Source: Vibrio aphrogenes (lineage in GTDB: Bacteria > Pseudomonadota > Gammaproteobacteria > Enterobacterales > Vibrionaceae). Taken from it: 64,000 nt of DNA. Shown piece by piece: positions 1 to 8,480 of this stretch. Made by a program: the position numbers and the translations under genes. The stretch covers positions 372,001 through 436,000 of the forward strand of contig NZ_AP018689.1 of assembly GCF_002157735.2 (NCBI RefSeq), written 5' to 3'. The notes under the pieces are model-generated. The model worked only from the letters and a program-made list of their open reading frames with translations. It had not been told where the DNA came from and did no database searches. Numbering within the stretch: position 1 is the stretch's first letter; every line of letters begins with the position of its first letter.

Positions 1-342
1 CGAAATACCAGAAGTGCTGGTGCCGACAATCACCGCAATACGTTCAGCGCCATAATGGGCAATGGCATTTTTGATTTCAGCATCCATCTGCAATAACGCC
101 GATAAAGCTAAGCGGTTATTATGCGTATCTTGATGGGCAAAAGTGTCATCAAGGTGCGGCAGAGGGCCATTAGCATAACCCACAACGGTTTCACTGCCAT
201 CATTGAGCCACTCGGTAGTGCGCTGCATATGCGGCGTTGAGCCTAATTGCAAATGCTGGTGGATCATGTCGTTTGTCCAACCTAAAGCCGAATGTGAACC
301 ACAAGCATGGATGTAAAGTGGAGTCGCTGTCTGTGTTGACAT
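1..342 (-). CDS. apeO: Beta-ketoacyl-ACP synthase of the aryl polyene cluster (partial, N-terminal 114 codons)
   Basis: Condensing enzyme expected to extend the polyene chain on an acyl carrier protein. Only the N-terminus is in the window; the frame stays open to base 1. The ATG at 342 gives a protein beginning MSTQTATPLYIHACG, and the last visible part reads ERIAVIVGTSTSGIS, the glycine-rich strand typical of the ketosynthase N-terminal half. The active-site Cys and His residues lie outside the window. It follows the lipoprotein gene by about 20 bp on the same strand. In the characterised enterobacterial clusters the KS at this position (ApeO) pairs with the chain-length-factor-like ApeC, which is present here at 11853-12599. 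The family is clear; assignment to ApeO rests on position. Confidence 0.8.
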   Translation of the reverse strand, partial: MSTQTATPLYIHACGSHSALGWTNDMIHQHLQLGSTPHMQRTTEWLNDGSETVVGYANGPLPHLDDTFAHQDTHNNRLALSALLQMDAEIKNAIAHYGAERIAVIVGTSTSGIS

Positions 343-362
343 TAAATATTGATTTCCTATTG

Positions 363-1103
363 CTAATGCGTCTCTTGAGCTGATGAGTTGGATTCTAGTT
401 GATATTGTAAGGTTTTTATCACAATGGTGAAGTCCAAAGCGTGATTTATAAACGTGATATCACCTTTCAACGCTTGACGGTCAGCGTAATAAATATCGGC
501 AACCACCTGTCCTTTATCATTGATTAAGGTGCGTTGCTTGGCGTGCGCGGTATGATTGGGTTTGCTGGACTCTAATGAAGAATCCGTTAGCGTTTCAGTT
601 AATTGCCAACCGATACGTTGCAGTTGAGGCTGCCAAACCTCCACCGGCCACAAGGTGATCATTAAGTTGAATAACACTTGTTCTGGTTGCGGTAAGACGC
701 CGCCTAATCCTGTCATAACATAGGTATCAATGTCTTGGTTTTGATAGGTTAAGCTGAGCAGACGCGTCCCCCAAGAGGAAAACCCAGCTAACACCACTTT
801 ATCTTGCGTAATTTGTAACTGGATGGGCAATTGATTGCTTTGTTGTTGCTGATGCTGGTCTTGATAGCGCACGCTCAGCAGTTGACTGGCGGTGACCGCA
901 TACCCCAGTTGTGACGGCAAAGGTAAGTGTACCCAAGTGTTGTCTGCAATCTTAATGTGAGTGTTCTGCTCTGGAGCGATTGGTGCGGTTTGTTGAGCGC
1001 AACCGAATAACAATACGCTCGTCAGTAACCAGATTAGTGGCCGACAAATTGAACGAATTAAACTCGTATAAATTAAGCTGGAATGAATTAAGCTAGAACG
1101 CAT
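363..1103 (-). CDS. DUF3261-type lipoprotein of the aryl polyene cluster
   Basis: Predicted outer-membrane or periplasmic lipoprotein of 246 aa. A hydrophobic segment (about residues 21-34) ends in the lipobox LLFGC with the lipidated Cys at residue 35. The mature part has no recognisable catalytic motif and resembles the DUF3261 proteins found in aryl polyene clusters, where the apeN position lies. The ATG at 1103 overlaps the TAA of the upstream MMPL gene in TAATG, suggesting translational coupling. The region before the hydrophobic core is unusually long and is encoded by three 15-bp near-repeats (SLI-type units). It probably works with the LolA-like carrier and the MMPL exporter in moving the polyene lipid to the outer membrane; this is inferred from context. 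Confidence 0.75.
   Translation of the reverse strand: MRSSLIHSSLIYTSLIRSICRPLIWLLTSVLLFGCAQQTAPIAPEQNTHIKIADNTWVHLPLPSQLGYAVTASQLLSVRYQDQHQQQQSNQLPIQLQITQDKVVLAGFSSWGTRLLSLTYQNQDIDTYVMTGLGGVLPQPEQVLFNLMITLWPVEVWQPQLQRIGWQLTETLTDSSLESSKPNHTAHAKQRTLINDKGQVVADIYYADRQALKGDITFINHALDFTIVIKTLQYQLESNSSAQETH
1051..1095. repeat. Three in-frame 15-bp near-repeats in the lipoprotein signal region
   Basis: Three consecutive 15-bp units (1051-1065, 1066-1080, 1081-1095) share the core GAATTAA or AAATTAA and differ at a few bases. Because the unit is a multiple of three it stays in frame and encodes the repeated pattern SLI plus two residues near the N-terminus of the lipoprotein. Copy-number change would lengthen or shorten the n-region of the signal peptide without a frameshift. 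Confidence 0.6.
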
Positions 1104-3484
1104 TAGGATGTAGCTCCTTGATTAGCAGCGCTTGGATGACGAACGAGGGGCTTCATGGCTAATGGGGCCAATAACCAAGACACAAAAATGCCAAATAAAA
1201 CGGTAACACCAAAACTTTGAATGGCTTGGGTGTCGCTTAAGGCTAATAACCCAAAAGACAAAATAGTGGTCAGAGCCGATAAGCTGATAGCCAATAATGT
1301 GCTGCTGATAGTGGCAAGGTTAAGGTTATTTTTCGATTGCTCTGCAAAAAATAACGTGTAATCAATTCCTATCCCAAACACTAAAATCAGTGCCAATAAA
1401 TTAAATAAATTCAACGAGGCACCCGTTAGGACCGTCACCGCAATCCCGACCGCACCTGCAATTAAAGGCGGAGTCACAATAAGCACCCCTTGTTTTACCC
1501 CATAACGAAGAGCAACCACGATGAAAATACACAGCGTGGCGAGCGCAAGTAATTCGGTCACATGTTGTCGGTACGAGCCAAAAAGCTGAGAAATTTCTGC
1601 GGTTTTATTTAAGTAACTAACATGCTGTTGCTGAGCGGCTAACTCTTGAATAGCCGCCGCATCGGTGACTTGGTTGAGCGTGATGATCGCTGAGCGCAGT
1701 CCATCTAGATCGCCTAACCACATAAAACGCACAGGTTTGGAAATCGGAGAAGCTAAGAAGCGCTCTAAAGTTAAAGGGGTCCAGTTATCTTGCAAGGTTG
1801 GAGTGTGTTTCAACTGTAACGCTTGTTGTAATGACTCAGCTTGTGACTGATACAGCGCTTTGACCAGTGCCATATTGTGTTGTTGCTGTTGTTGACTGGG
1901 AACAAATTGGTTGAGGCTTTGGTAGCCGCCTAAGTTGCCCTGAGTGACTTGTTGATCGAGTAATTGTGAAACGTGCGCTAATTTTTGCAGTAGCGCTTCA
2001 TCGCTGTCGGCGCTCACTAACAACATTTGCTGATCATTTTGCACACCACTGATGGTTTTGATGAGCGTTTCTTGTTGTTTTAAGGCCGCAGGCATAGCTT
2101 GTAATTGGCGAATGTCATCATTGTATTGGGTATAACACAACCCGATTGCTGCCAGTATCATTAAGACTGAGGGGATCAGCCAACGAATAGGGCGGACTTG
2201 CCAGAGCGTGATCCAGCCTGAGAGTAAGTTGGCGCAAGGTAAAGGGCGCTCAACGCTGGGTGAAGCCGCTAAAATTGGATACCAACAAACCACTGTCGCA
2301 TAAGCGGCGGTTAAGCCAATTGCAGAGAATAACGCCAATTGTTGCAGCCCAGGGAAAGGGGCGATCAACATGCCTAAATAGCCAATTAAACTGGTCAATA
2401 ACCCTAAACTGATGGCAATGAAAATATGCTTAAGTCCTTGATTAGCATCCCACTGTCGACCGGCGGCGAGGCGTTCGGTTAAATAGTGAAACGCATAGTC
2501 AATCGAGACGCCAATTAAACTGGCACCAAACACTAGGCTAAACAAATGTACCTTGCCAAACAGTGCCACTGTCAGCACGAAGGCGGCCAAAAATCCACAG
2601 GCGATGGAAAGTAGGGCCAAATTGAGTGGCATCATGCTGCGATAAACGATTAATACCAGAAAGACGATACCGATTAAGGAGCCGACCCCGATGGTGCTGA
2701 TTTCACTTTTAGCACTTTCACTGCCGTGGGCGGCATAAAAGATCACCCCGGTATGGTGAATGGAAATTTGCTCGGTTTGAAACTCTTGTTGGATCTGGCT
2801 TTCGAGCTGATTGAGCTGAGGCAACTGTTGCTGCAATGCCATGCTATAAGCAGAACCGTTGAGATCCGCGGTCAATAAAACATAGCTTTGGCCTTGATAT
2901 TGGGCAGTTAAATAGCCTTGAGAAAGCTGGAAATTGCCCGAGTTGGCAGTTAATTGTTGTAAATATTCTCTAAATAACAAAAACGGATCGTATTGGAGTT
3001 CATTGGCACTAACCCCTGAAAAAGGATTATAAAGCGCTTGAATCACCGATTGAGTTTGCTCTTGCGGGTGTTGTGCGAGGCGTTGCTGTTGCTTTTCAGT
3101 TAAGAGTTGAGCGCGCGCTTGAAAGAAAAATTGCCCCCAAGCTTGTTGATCGCTTTGCGTCACTTTACCGTCAACGTGCGTAAACAGATCCAGTCTTTCT
3201 AGTTGCTTTTCTAACTGTTGCGCCGCCGTAATAGCGGTTTGTGGCGAGGCACTACCGACTAAAAACACCACCTTATCACTCATGGTGGCAGCCACTTTGT
3301 CAAAGGCAAGCTGTGCTCGCGGATCTTGCTGATTCTTAGGGAGCAACGCCATGATATTGGTTTCAATCGGCAGTGATTTACTGGTGATCTGACTCACCAG
3401 CATGGCGGTTAGGCTCACCATGACGATTAACCACAATAAGGCCCAGCGAGATTGAGATGAATGAATAGGCGCGTTGGTTTTCAT
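1103..3484 (-). CDS. MMPL/RND-family lipid exporter of the aryl polyene cluster
   Basis: Inner-membrane RND-superfamily transporter of 793 aa from the ATG at 3484; a TTG at 3502 is an alternative but would overlap the preceding gene. It shows the duplicated RND layout: one N-terminal helix, a large periplasmic loop (about 35-260), a helix bundle with GVSIDYAFHY (about 325-334), then a second loop and a second bundle with GIGIDYTLFF. The conserved Asp in each motif is the usual proton-relay position of MMPL proteins. It sits 1 bp after the LolA-like gene and overlaps the lipoprotein gene, in the place of apeM. Likely role: extraction or transport of the finished aryl polyene lipid from the inner membrane. 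The substrate is inferred from context only. Confidence 0.82.
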   Translation of the reverse strand: MKTNAPIHSSQSRWALLWLIVMVSLTAMLVSQITSKSLPIETNIMALLPKNQQDPRAQLAFDKVAATMSDKVVFLVGSASPQTAITAAQQLEKQLERLDLFTHVDGKVTQSDQQAWGQFFFQARAQLLTEKQQQRLAQHPQEQTQSVIQALYNPFSGVSANELQYDPFLLFREYLQQLTANSGNFQLSQGYLTAQYQGQSYVLLTADLNGSAYSMALQQQLPQLNQLESQIQQEFQTEQISIHHTGVIFYAAHGSESAKSEISTIGVGSLIGIVFLVLIVYRSMMPLNLALLSIACGFLAAFVLTVALFGKVHLFSLVFGASLIGVSIDYAFHYLTERLAAGRQWDANQGLKHIFIAISLGLLTSLIGYLGMLIAPFPGLQQLALFSAIGLTAAYATVVCWYPILAASPSVERPLPCANLLSGWITLWQVRPIRWLIPSVLMILAAIGLCYTQYNDDIRQLQAMPAALKQQETLIKTISGVQNDQQMLLVSADSDEALLQKLAHVSQLLDQQVTQGNLGGYQSLNQFVPSQQQQQHNMALVKALYQSQAESLQQALQLKHTPTLQDNWTPLTLERFLASPISKPVRFMWLGDLDGLRSAIITLNQVTDAAAIQELAAQQQHVSYLNKTAEISQLFGSYRQHVTELLALATLCIFIVVALRYGVKQGVLIVTPPLIAGAVGIAVTVLTGASLNLFNLLALILVFGIGIDYTLFFAEQSKNNLNLATISSTLLAISLSALTTILSFGLLALSDTQAIQSFGVTVLFGIFVSWLLAPLAMKPLVRHPSAANQGATS

Positions 3485-3485
3485 A

Positions 3486-4142
3486 TTATTCTTGGATCGC
3501 AAAAATGGCGTGTTCCGCCGCGGTTAAAGAGTCTGGCTGTTGGGTTTGATTGCTAAATTCAATCACGGTGCTATCGCCACGAATTTCCATTAAGGCCACT
3601 TTATTGATGTCTTGTTGCCCTTCGATTTCGATACTGCTGAAGACTTTATCCAATGGAGAAGACTTAGGCGTCAGTGATAAAACCCAATGCTGATCAGTTT
3701 GTGATGAGAAGCTAAGAGTAAATTGCTCGGTTAACGCACTGGTATCACCTTTAAATAACGACAAAAAGACATGGCTGAAATAGAACACCATAGGGTTGTC
3801 GCTGACTTTTAGAATTTGCGCAGGCTCTGAGCCGATTTGTTGACTTAAGGTGTTTTTTGTCAGCACCAAGGAGGTCGGAAACGGGTGGGTTTGCTGCCAC
3901 CATAGACCTTGATCGCGTGACAGGACGAATTTTCCTTGTGACACCAAGGGAGCATCGAACATTTGCATTCGACGAGTTTGGGTAAAGTCACCACGGACAA
4001 TGTTTTGCTGAGCCAATTGTTGTTGGATGCTGGCTAAACTAGGTTGGGCGGCGTAGGCAGCCGGAGCGGAAAAGATTGCCATAGTCGCAAGCCATAACCA
4101 TTGCCAATAACGTCTTTGCTTCCATTTGGTGAGTTTATTCAT
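3486..4142 (-). CDS. LolA-like outer-membrane lipoprotein/lipid carrier
   Basis: Periplasmic carrier of 218 aa related to LolA. The signal peptide has a basic start (NKLTKWKQRR), a hydrophobic core and a probable cleavage after AYA near residue 31. The remaining sequence, with repeated beta-strand patterns such as VRGDFTQTRRM and SQGKFVLSRDQGLWW, is typical of the LolA/LolB-like half barrel. The ATG at 4142 was chosen because GGA lies at a usable distance upstream; an ATG at 4157 is possible but deeper inside the thioesterase gene. It occupies the apeL position, next to the MMPL exporter and lipoprotein, so it probably shuttles aryl polyene lipid rather than general lipoproteins. That specialisation is inferred. 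Confidence 0.78.
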   Translation of the reverse strand: MNKLTKWKQRRYWQWLWLATMAIFSAPAAYAAQPSLASIQQQLAQQNIVRGDFTQTRRMQMFDAPLVSQGKFVLSRDQGLWWQQTHPFPTSLVLTKNTLSQQIGSEPAQILKVSDNPMVFYFSHVFLSLFKGDTSALTEQFTLSFSSQTDQHWVLSLTPKSSPLDKVFSSIEIEGQQDINKVALMEIRGDSTVIEFSNQTQQPDSLTAAEHAIFAIQE

Positions 4143-4566
4143 GTTGATTCCAGGCATTGAGCTTATCGATTAAGGCGTTAGGAGAAACAAAACACATCTC
4201 TTGAGTGTCAATACTGACCGCCACTTGCATGGTATAACCTTTGGTTAAGCGCTGTCCGTTTTGCGCATCATAAATCACGTAATCCACTTTGAGTCGGTTT
4301 TCCCATTCCACCAACTTGGCTTCCACTCGTACCGTGAGATCAAAAGGGATCGGTTTGATGTATTTGACTCGAGTATCAATAATCGGCCACATATAGCCGG
4401 ATGCCTGCATTTCACGGTAGTTGTAGCCAATTTTATCCAGCAGGACGCGGCGCGCTTCTTCAAAGAAACGAAAGTAGTTACCGTGATACACCACGCCCAT
4501 CGGATCGGCATCTTGAAAAGACGGCGTCATGATGACTTGGCTGGAAAGAGCGATAGTTTGTGTCAT
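4135..4566 (-). CDS. apeK: Acyl-CoA/ACP thioesterase, 4HBT hotdog family (YbgC-like)
   Basis: Single hotdog domain of 143 aa. The motif DADPMGVVYHGNYFRFFEEAR (residues 19-39) matches the YbgC/4-hydroxybenzoyl-CoA thioesterase signature, with Asp21 as the likely catalytic acid. It should hydrolyse a thioester, either releasing the polyene acid or clearing stalled ACP intermediates. It overlaps the LolA-like gene by 8 bp and lies 138 bp after the ammonia lyase gene; that gap contains a small repeat array. The position corresponds to apeK. The family is certain; the exact substrate is not visible. Confidence 0.8.
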   Translation of the reverse strand: MTQTIALSSQVIMTPSFQDADPMGVVYHGNYFRFFEEARRVLLDKIGYNYREMQASGYMWPIIDTRVKYIKPIPFDLTVRVEAKLVEWENRLKVDYVIYDAQNGQRLTKGYTMQVAVSIDTQEMCFVSPNALIDKLNAWNQHE

Positions 4567-4634
4567 AAATAATGTGCTCGCTTGGGTTTTACGAATACGC
4601 TTTGCTTTTATGAATCTGTTTTGGGTTTTATAAA

Positions 4635-4706
4635 GATCTCAGGGTGTTATCAATCTATTTTTTCTTATCAATCTATTTTTTGTTATCAAGCTATTTTGCT
4701 GAGATC
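4635..4706. repeat. Three 18-bp direct repeats bracketed by an 8-bp inverted repeat
   Basis: Units start at 4646, 4664 and 4682 with core TTATCAATCTATTTTTT; the third has one change and a shorter T run. GATCTCAG at 4635-4642 is the exact inverse of CTGAGATC at 4699-4706, so the array is enclosed by a possible long-loop stem. The right arm overlaps the TGA stop of the ammonia lyase gene. It occupies the gap between the lyase and thioesterase genes and may act as a partial terminator or as an mRNA processing site inside the operon. Confidence 0.6.
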
Positions 4707-6255
4707 AATATAAAGGCCACGCTTGCTGTTGGATTTTGGCAACAAATAACCTTAAATCCGCTTCTAATGGACGATCTTCGATAACAAACTCAAACTCTGA
4801 TTGCACCGCTTCCATCATAGTGTTGATCGCCGGACTAAAGTGTTGCTGATCTAATTCATGATGGCGTTTACGCAGTTCAATAGCTTGAGTGGCAGCCAGT
4901 AAGGATGCCGAGGCAACTTGTTCTGTCAGTTGTAAAACGCGTAAACAATCTCGTGAAGCTATGGTTCCCATGCTGACTTTATCTTGGTTGTGACATTCGG
5001 TTGAGCGAGAGAACACGCTGGCTGGCATGGTGTTTTTTAAGGCTTCTGCCGTCCAAGCTGAGATACCAATTTGCACCGCTTTAAAGCCGTGGTTAATCGG
5101 TTTACGCTCTCCGGTTGCGCCGGTTAAGTTAAACGGCAAACCATTATTAAATTTGTAGTCCATCAATTGCGCCATCTGACGGTCGAGCAAATCGGCAATA
5201 TTGGCCACTGCGGTTTTTAAGGTATCCATCGCCATAGCAATGTGACCGCCGTAGAAGTGGCCGCCATGCAGTACTCGCTCATTATCACCGTCAATGATCG
5301 GATTATCATTGGCACTGTTAAGTTCATTTTCAATCATCTGACGCAACCAAGGTAGGCTATCTTGTAATACCCCAATGACATGTGGCGCACAGCGTAAAGA
5401 GTAGCGGTCTTGCAAGCGATCGCTATTGCTTGGTGGTCGCTCTGCTTGCAAATCAGAACGTAACCACGCCGCAATTTGTTGCTGTCCTTGGTGAGGCTTA
5501 ACCGCAAATAAAGCTTGGTCAAAATGGAAATCATTCCCTTGCATACCCAGTGACACCATGGCGGTAATTCGAGTCGCCAGTTGAGCTAAATATTCGGCTC
5601 GTTTATAAGCGATGCACGCGAGGGCAGTCATGACTGAGGTGCCGTTCATTAACGCTAACCCTTCTTTGGGTTTCAGTTTTATCGGAGCAATATTAAGCTC
5701 AGCAAACACTTCAGCCGTTGGGCGAACTTGTCCTTGATAGATAACCTCACGCTCACCAATTAGCGCCGCGGCCAGGTAAGACAATGGGGTTAAATCACCA
5801 CTGGCACCCACTGAGCCTTCTTGAGGAATCAGCGGGGTAATGCCGTGATTAATTAAAGTGACGATTTGATTGAGTAACTCGTGACTGACCCCAGACACGC
5901 CTTGCGATAAAGAGCATAAACGGGTCGCTAATACGGCGCGTGCTTGCTGCTCATCTAAATGTTCACCGAGACCACAGCCATGAAAACGGGTGAGATGCAA
6001 AGGCAATTCATCGACCAAATTCATCGGAATAGCCACAGTACAAGAATCCCCATAACCAGTGGTGACCCCATAAATCACGCCTTCTTGTTTTAATAAGCGC
6101 TCCAAAAAGGCCACGCCACGATCGATTTTGGCAACAAAGTCTGCCGCTGGGTTCATTTGTGCTTGGCTACCTTGAGATAAGCTGATGACATCTTCAATGG
6201 TAAGACGTTGAGCACCAAAGGTAATCGTAGAGTTATTGCTTGTTTGTATGGTCAT
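4705..6255 (-). CDS. Aromatic amino acid ammonia lyase (HAL/PAL/TAL family)
   Basis: MIO-dependent lyase of 516 aa that would deaminate His, Phe or Tyr to the corresponding acrylate. The MIO-forming Ala-Ser-Gly is seen in GSVGASGDLTPLS (A151-S152-G153), and the catalytic Tyr in YGVTTGYGDS near residue 62. The substrate-selectivity segment reads LTRFHGCGLGE, giving Phe-His where HAL has Ser-His and TAL has His-Leu (aligned by eye). No hutU, hutI or hutG neighbours are present, and the gene lies inside the polyene operon, overlapping the upstream fusion gene by 23 bp. The likely role is to supply a cinnamate- or coumarate-type starter for the acyl ligase. The ATG at 6255 is preferred over a GTG at 6264. 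Substrate remains undecided. Confidence 0.82.
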   Translation of the reverse strand: MTIQTSNNSTITFGAQRLTIEDVISLSQGSQAQMNPAADFVAKIDRGVAFLERLLKQEGVIYGVTTGYGDSCTVAIPMNLVDELPLHLTRFHGCGLGEHLDEQQARAVLATRLCSLSQGVSGVSHELLNQIVTLINHGITPLIPQEGSVGASGDLTPLSYLAAALIGEREVIYQGQVRPTAEVFAELNIAPIKLKPKEGLALMNGTSVMTALACIAYKRAEYLAQLATRITAMVSLGMQGNDFHFDQALFAVKPHQGQQQIAAWLRSDLQAERPPSNSDRLQDRYSLRCAPHVIGVLQDSLPWLRQMIENELNSANDNPIIDGDNERVLHGGHFYGGHIAMAMDTLKTAVANIADLLDRQMAQLMDYKFNNGLPFNLTGATGERKPINHGFKAVQIGISAWTAEALKNTMPASVFSRSTECHNQDKVSMGTIASRDCLRVLQLTEQVASASLLAATQAIELRKRHHELDQQHFSPAINTMMEAVQSEFEFVIEDRPLEADLRLFVAKIQQQAWPLY

Positions 6256-8005
6256 TGGATTCACTTACGCTATTGGTAGGAGTTGGCTCATGCTGGTCTA
6301 CAGAACCACTTAATTGCCAAAAATTAAAAAAGTTGTACCACTGCAGTGGCGCCTTTAAGGTGAAATATTCTAATCGCGCTGCATAATCTTGTACCACGCT
6401 TTGCAGTGCTTCGCTTCGTTGTTTGCGAGGTAAGGTGATTTTTTGGCTAAAGGGTTCAAAATACACATGATATTTAGGACGTCGAATGTCTGCGTTTTCA
6501 TCGCGTAGGCCAAACATGAGATAAACCGGTGCGGCCAGAACGGTCGCTAACATAAACGGGCCTTGTGGAAAGGGGGCGGGTTTGCCCAAAAAGTCAGCCC
6601 ATACCACTCGTTGTTCCTTGGTCACTGAGGTGCGATCACCGACGATCACCACCCATTCACCTTGCTCTATTTTCTGTTGCAATAAAATGGCGGTATCTGG
6701 GCCAAGTGTGGTGACTTGAATGAGGTTGACCGACGAATCAGGATTGATCGCCTTCATGACCTGATTAAAGCGTTCGGCATGTTCAGTGAATACGAGGGCA
6801 TTAATGGTTACACCTTGGCGTAAACGACCCATAGCTCGACATAGTTCGAGATTACCTAAATGCGATCCTAAAATGACAATCCCTTGTTGACGCTCAATCA
6901 CTTCATCAAAGTGTTGTTGTCCATGTATGGTGAGATCATCACGGGTGATATCGCCTCGCCATCCGGCTAGTTTATCTAACATGGTATGGCCAAAAGAGAG
7001 TAAATGTTGGTAGCTAGAGTAGTCGCTATTTTGAGAAGATAGCCCTTGATATTGACGCCACTGCTCGAGGTAAAGCTCTGAGGCTTGGCGAGCTTGTGTA
7101 CCGGTTTTGTGATAATAGCCGATCACCACTTTTAAGAGAGCATTAAATACTGAACGGCCCAGTAAAGAATAAACTGCCATCAATAATTTGATCCCGAGAA
7201 CCGTGCCTTGTTCTTTGCTTTTCGCCCAATGCACCGTGTCTGTTGAAGCGGATGACTTTTCTTTGGCGGAGCTAAAATGGCGGGCGATTAACTTCGGGAT
7301 TCGTGGCAACATGCCAAAGAATAATCGAGTGTGCATTTTGCTAATACGCAGATTGTCATGCAGCGCATCAAAATGAGAAATGCCGTTTTCTGGATAAAAA
7401 ACACGGGTGTCGATAAATTGGAAACTGACTCCTTGCCAATACATTTTGACCATGATTTCACTGTCAAAATCCATGCGTTTGCCAAAGGAATAACGATTTA
7501 AGGTCTCAACTGTGGCATTTAATGGATAAGCACGAAAGCCACACATGCTGTCTTTAATTTCGAGAGATAAGGTTTCAATCCAGACCCAGATGTGAGTGGC
7601 ATAACGACCATAAAAGCGCGACTTAGGCACTGAATCATCATAAATCGGCCGACCAGAAATTAAGTGTTCAGGATGCTGCTGAGCGGCTTGGATGAGTAAA
7701 GGAATGGCGGCGGGATCGTGCTGACCATCGGCATCAATTTGTAATCCGTGACTAAAACCAAGGCGATGTGCTTCACGCAGGCCGGTGATCATCGCGCCTC
7801 CTTTGCCTTGATTGCTAGCATGGGTCAGTAACTGAACATCCGCAGCGTCTGCCAAGGGCTGTAAGGCGGCTTTGGTCATCGCATCACTGCCATCATCAAT
7901 GATCAAAATGGGATAACCAAAAGGGCGTAATGAGTCAATCACCTCAGCCATAGTCGTGCCGTGGTTATAGCAAGGAATGATGAAACAAGGTGAAAAGTGT
8001 GTCAT
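6233..8005 (-). CDS. Glycosyltransferase family 2 / LpxL-like acyltransferase fusion
   Basis: Bifunctional protein of 590 aa. Residues 1-240 form a GT2 domain: IIPCYNHGTTM at the start, IIDDGSD near 35-41 and the metal-binding DAD at 91-93 within QIDADGQHDP. The C-terminal half (about 300-570) is a lysophospholipid/lipid A acyltransferase domain, with GSHLGNLELCR giving the HX4E catalytic pair near residue 380. Both domains are typical of the gene at the apeJ position. The protein probably attaches a sugar and/or fatty acid, joining the polyene acid to its membrane anchor. It overlaps the ammonia lyase gene downstream and starts about 40 bp after the dehydratase gene. Confidence 0.83.
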   Translation of the reverse strand: MTHFSPCFIIPCYNHGTTMAEVIDSLRPFGYPILIIDDGSDAMTKAALQPLADAADVQLLTHASNQGKGGAMITGLREAHRLGFSHGLQIDADGQHDPAAIPLLIQAAQQHPEHLISGRPIYDDSVPKSRFYGRYATHIWVWIETLSLEIKDSMCGFRAYPLNATVETLNRYSFGKRMDFDSEIMVKMYWQGVSFQFIDTRVFYPENGISHFDALHDNLRISKMHTRLFFGMLPRIPKLIARHFSSAKEKSSASTDTVHWAKSKEQGTVLGIKLLMAVYSLLGRSVFNALLKVVIGYYHKTGTQARQASELYLEQWRQYQGLSSQNSDYSSYQHLLSFGHTMLDKLAGWRGDITRDDLTIHGQQHFDEVIERQQGIVILGSHLGNLELCRAMGRLRQGVTINALVFTEHAERFNQVMKAINPDSSVNLIQVTTLGPDTAILLQQKIEQGEWVVIVGDRTSVTKEQRVVWADFLGKPAPFPQGPFMLATVLAAPVYLMFGLRDENADIRRPKYHVYFEPFSQKITLPRKQRSEALQSVVQDYAARLEYFTLKAPLQWYNFFNFWQLSGSVDQHEPTPTNSVSESNDHTNKQ

Positions 8006-8045
8006 AGCAAATGGCAGGCCCTTGGTTAAATTCTATCCATCATCA

Positions 8046-8480
8046 TTAGGATTCCCCTAATAAAATACGGCCAGAAGAATGAGTACGGGTCTCATCTTGC
8101 TGTTGTGAATGATCGTGTTGAGAGCGTTCTTGTTGAGAGCGATCTTGTGGCTGTGAATAATAATGAAAATACAACTTTTGTTTATCACGATGCCAGGTTA
8201 AGTTTAGTGTTACAAGGCTATTTTTAAGGATAGGTTCTTGAAACTTAATGACTTCCATTCCTTGAAAGTGTGCAGGTGCTTGTAAAAACTGCTGCGCATA
8301 AAAGATCGCCCAATCAATTTGAGTGACCCCAGGTAATAACGGAAATTGCGCAAAGTGGCCTTTAAAATCCTCGATATCCGCATCGACTTGTAGCCATAAG
8401 GTCACGGCATGCTCTTGGTGATGATGTTGATGCTTAATTAGCTGCGGCTTTCTGGTGATCGACATAGGATGACTACTCAT
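8046..8480 (-). CDS. apeI: 3-hydroxyacyl-ACP dehydratase-like protein (ApeI type)
   Basis: Small hotdog protein of about 144 aa. FKGHFAQFPLLPGVTQIDW matches the GHFP..P.LPGV signature of FabA/FabZ/ApeI dehydratases, with the His of GHF as the likely catalytic base. It would remove water from the 3-hydroxyacyl-ACP to leave a conjugated double bond; in studied clusters ApeI acts with a second subunit (ApeP), which would lie beyond the left edge. The C-terminus is low in complexity, rich in Gln, Ser and His. The ATG at 8480 overlaps the ligase stop by 8 bp; an ATG at 8465 is also possible because neither has a strong ribosome binding site. Confidence 0.78.
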   Translation of the reverse strand: MSSHPMSITRKPQLIKHQHHHQEHAVTLWLQVDADIEDFKGHFAQFPLLPGVTQIDWAIFYAQQFLQAPAHFQGMEVIKFQEPILKNSLVTLNLTWHRDKQKLYFHYYSQPQDRSQQERSQHDHSQQQDETRTHSSGRILLGES

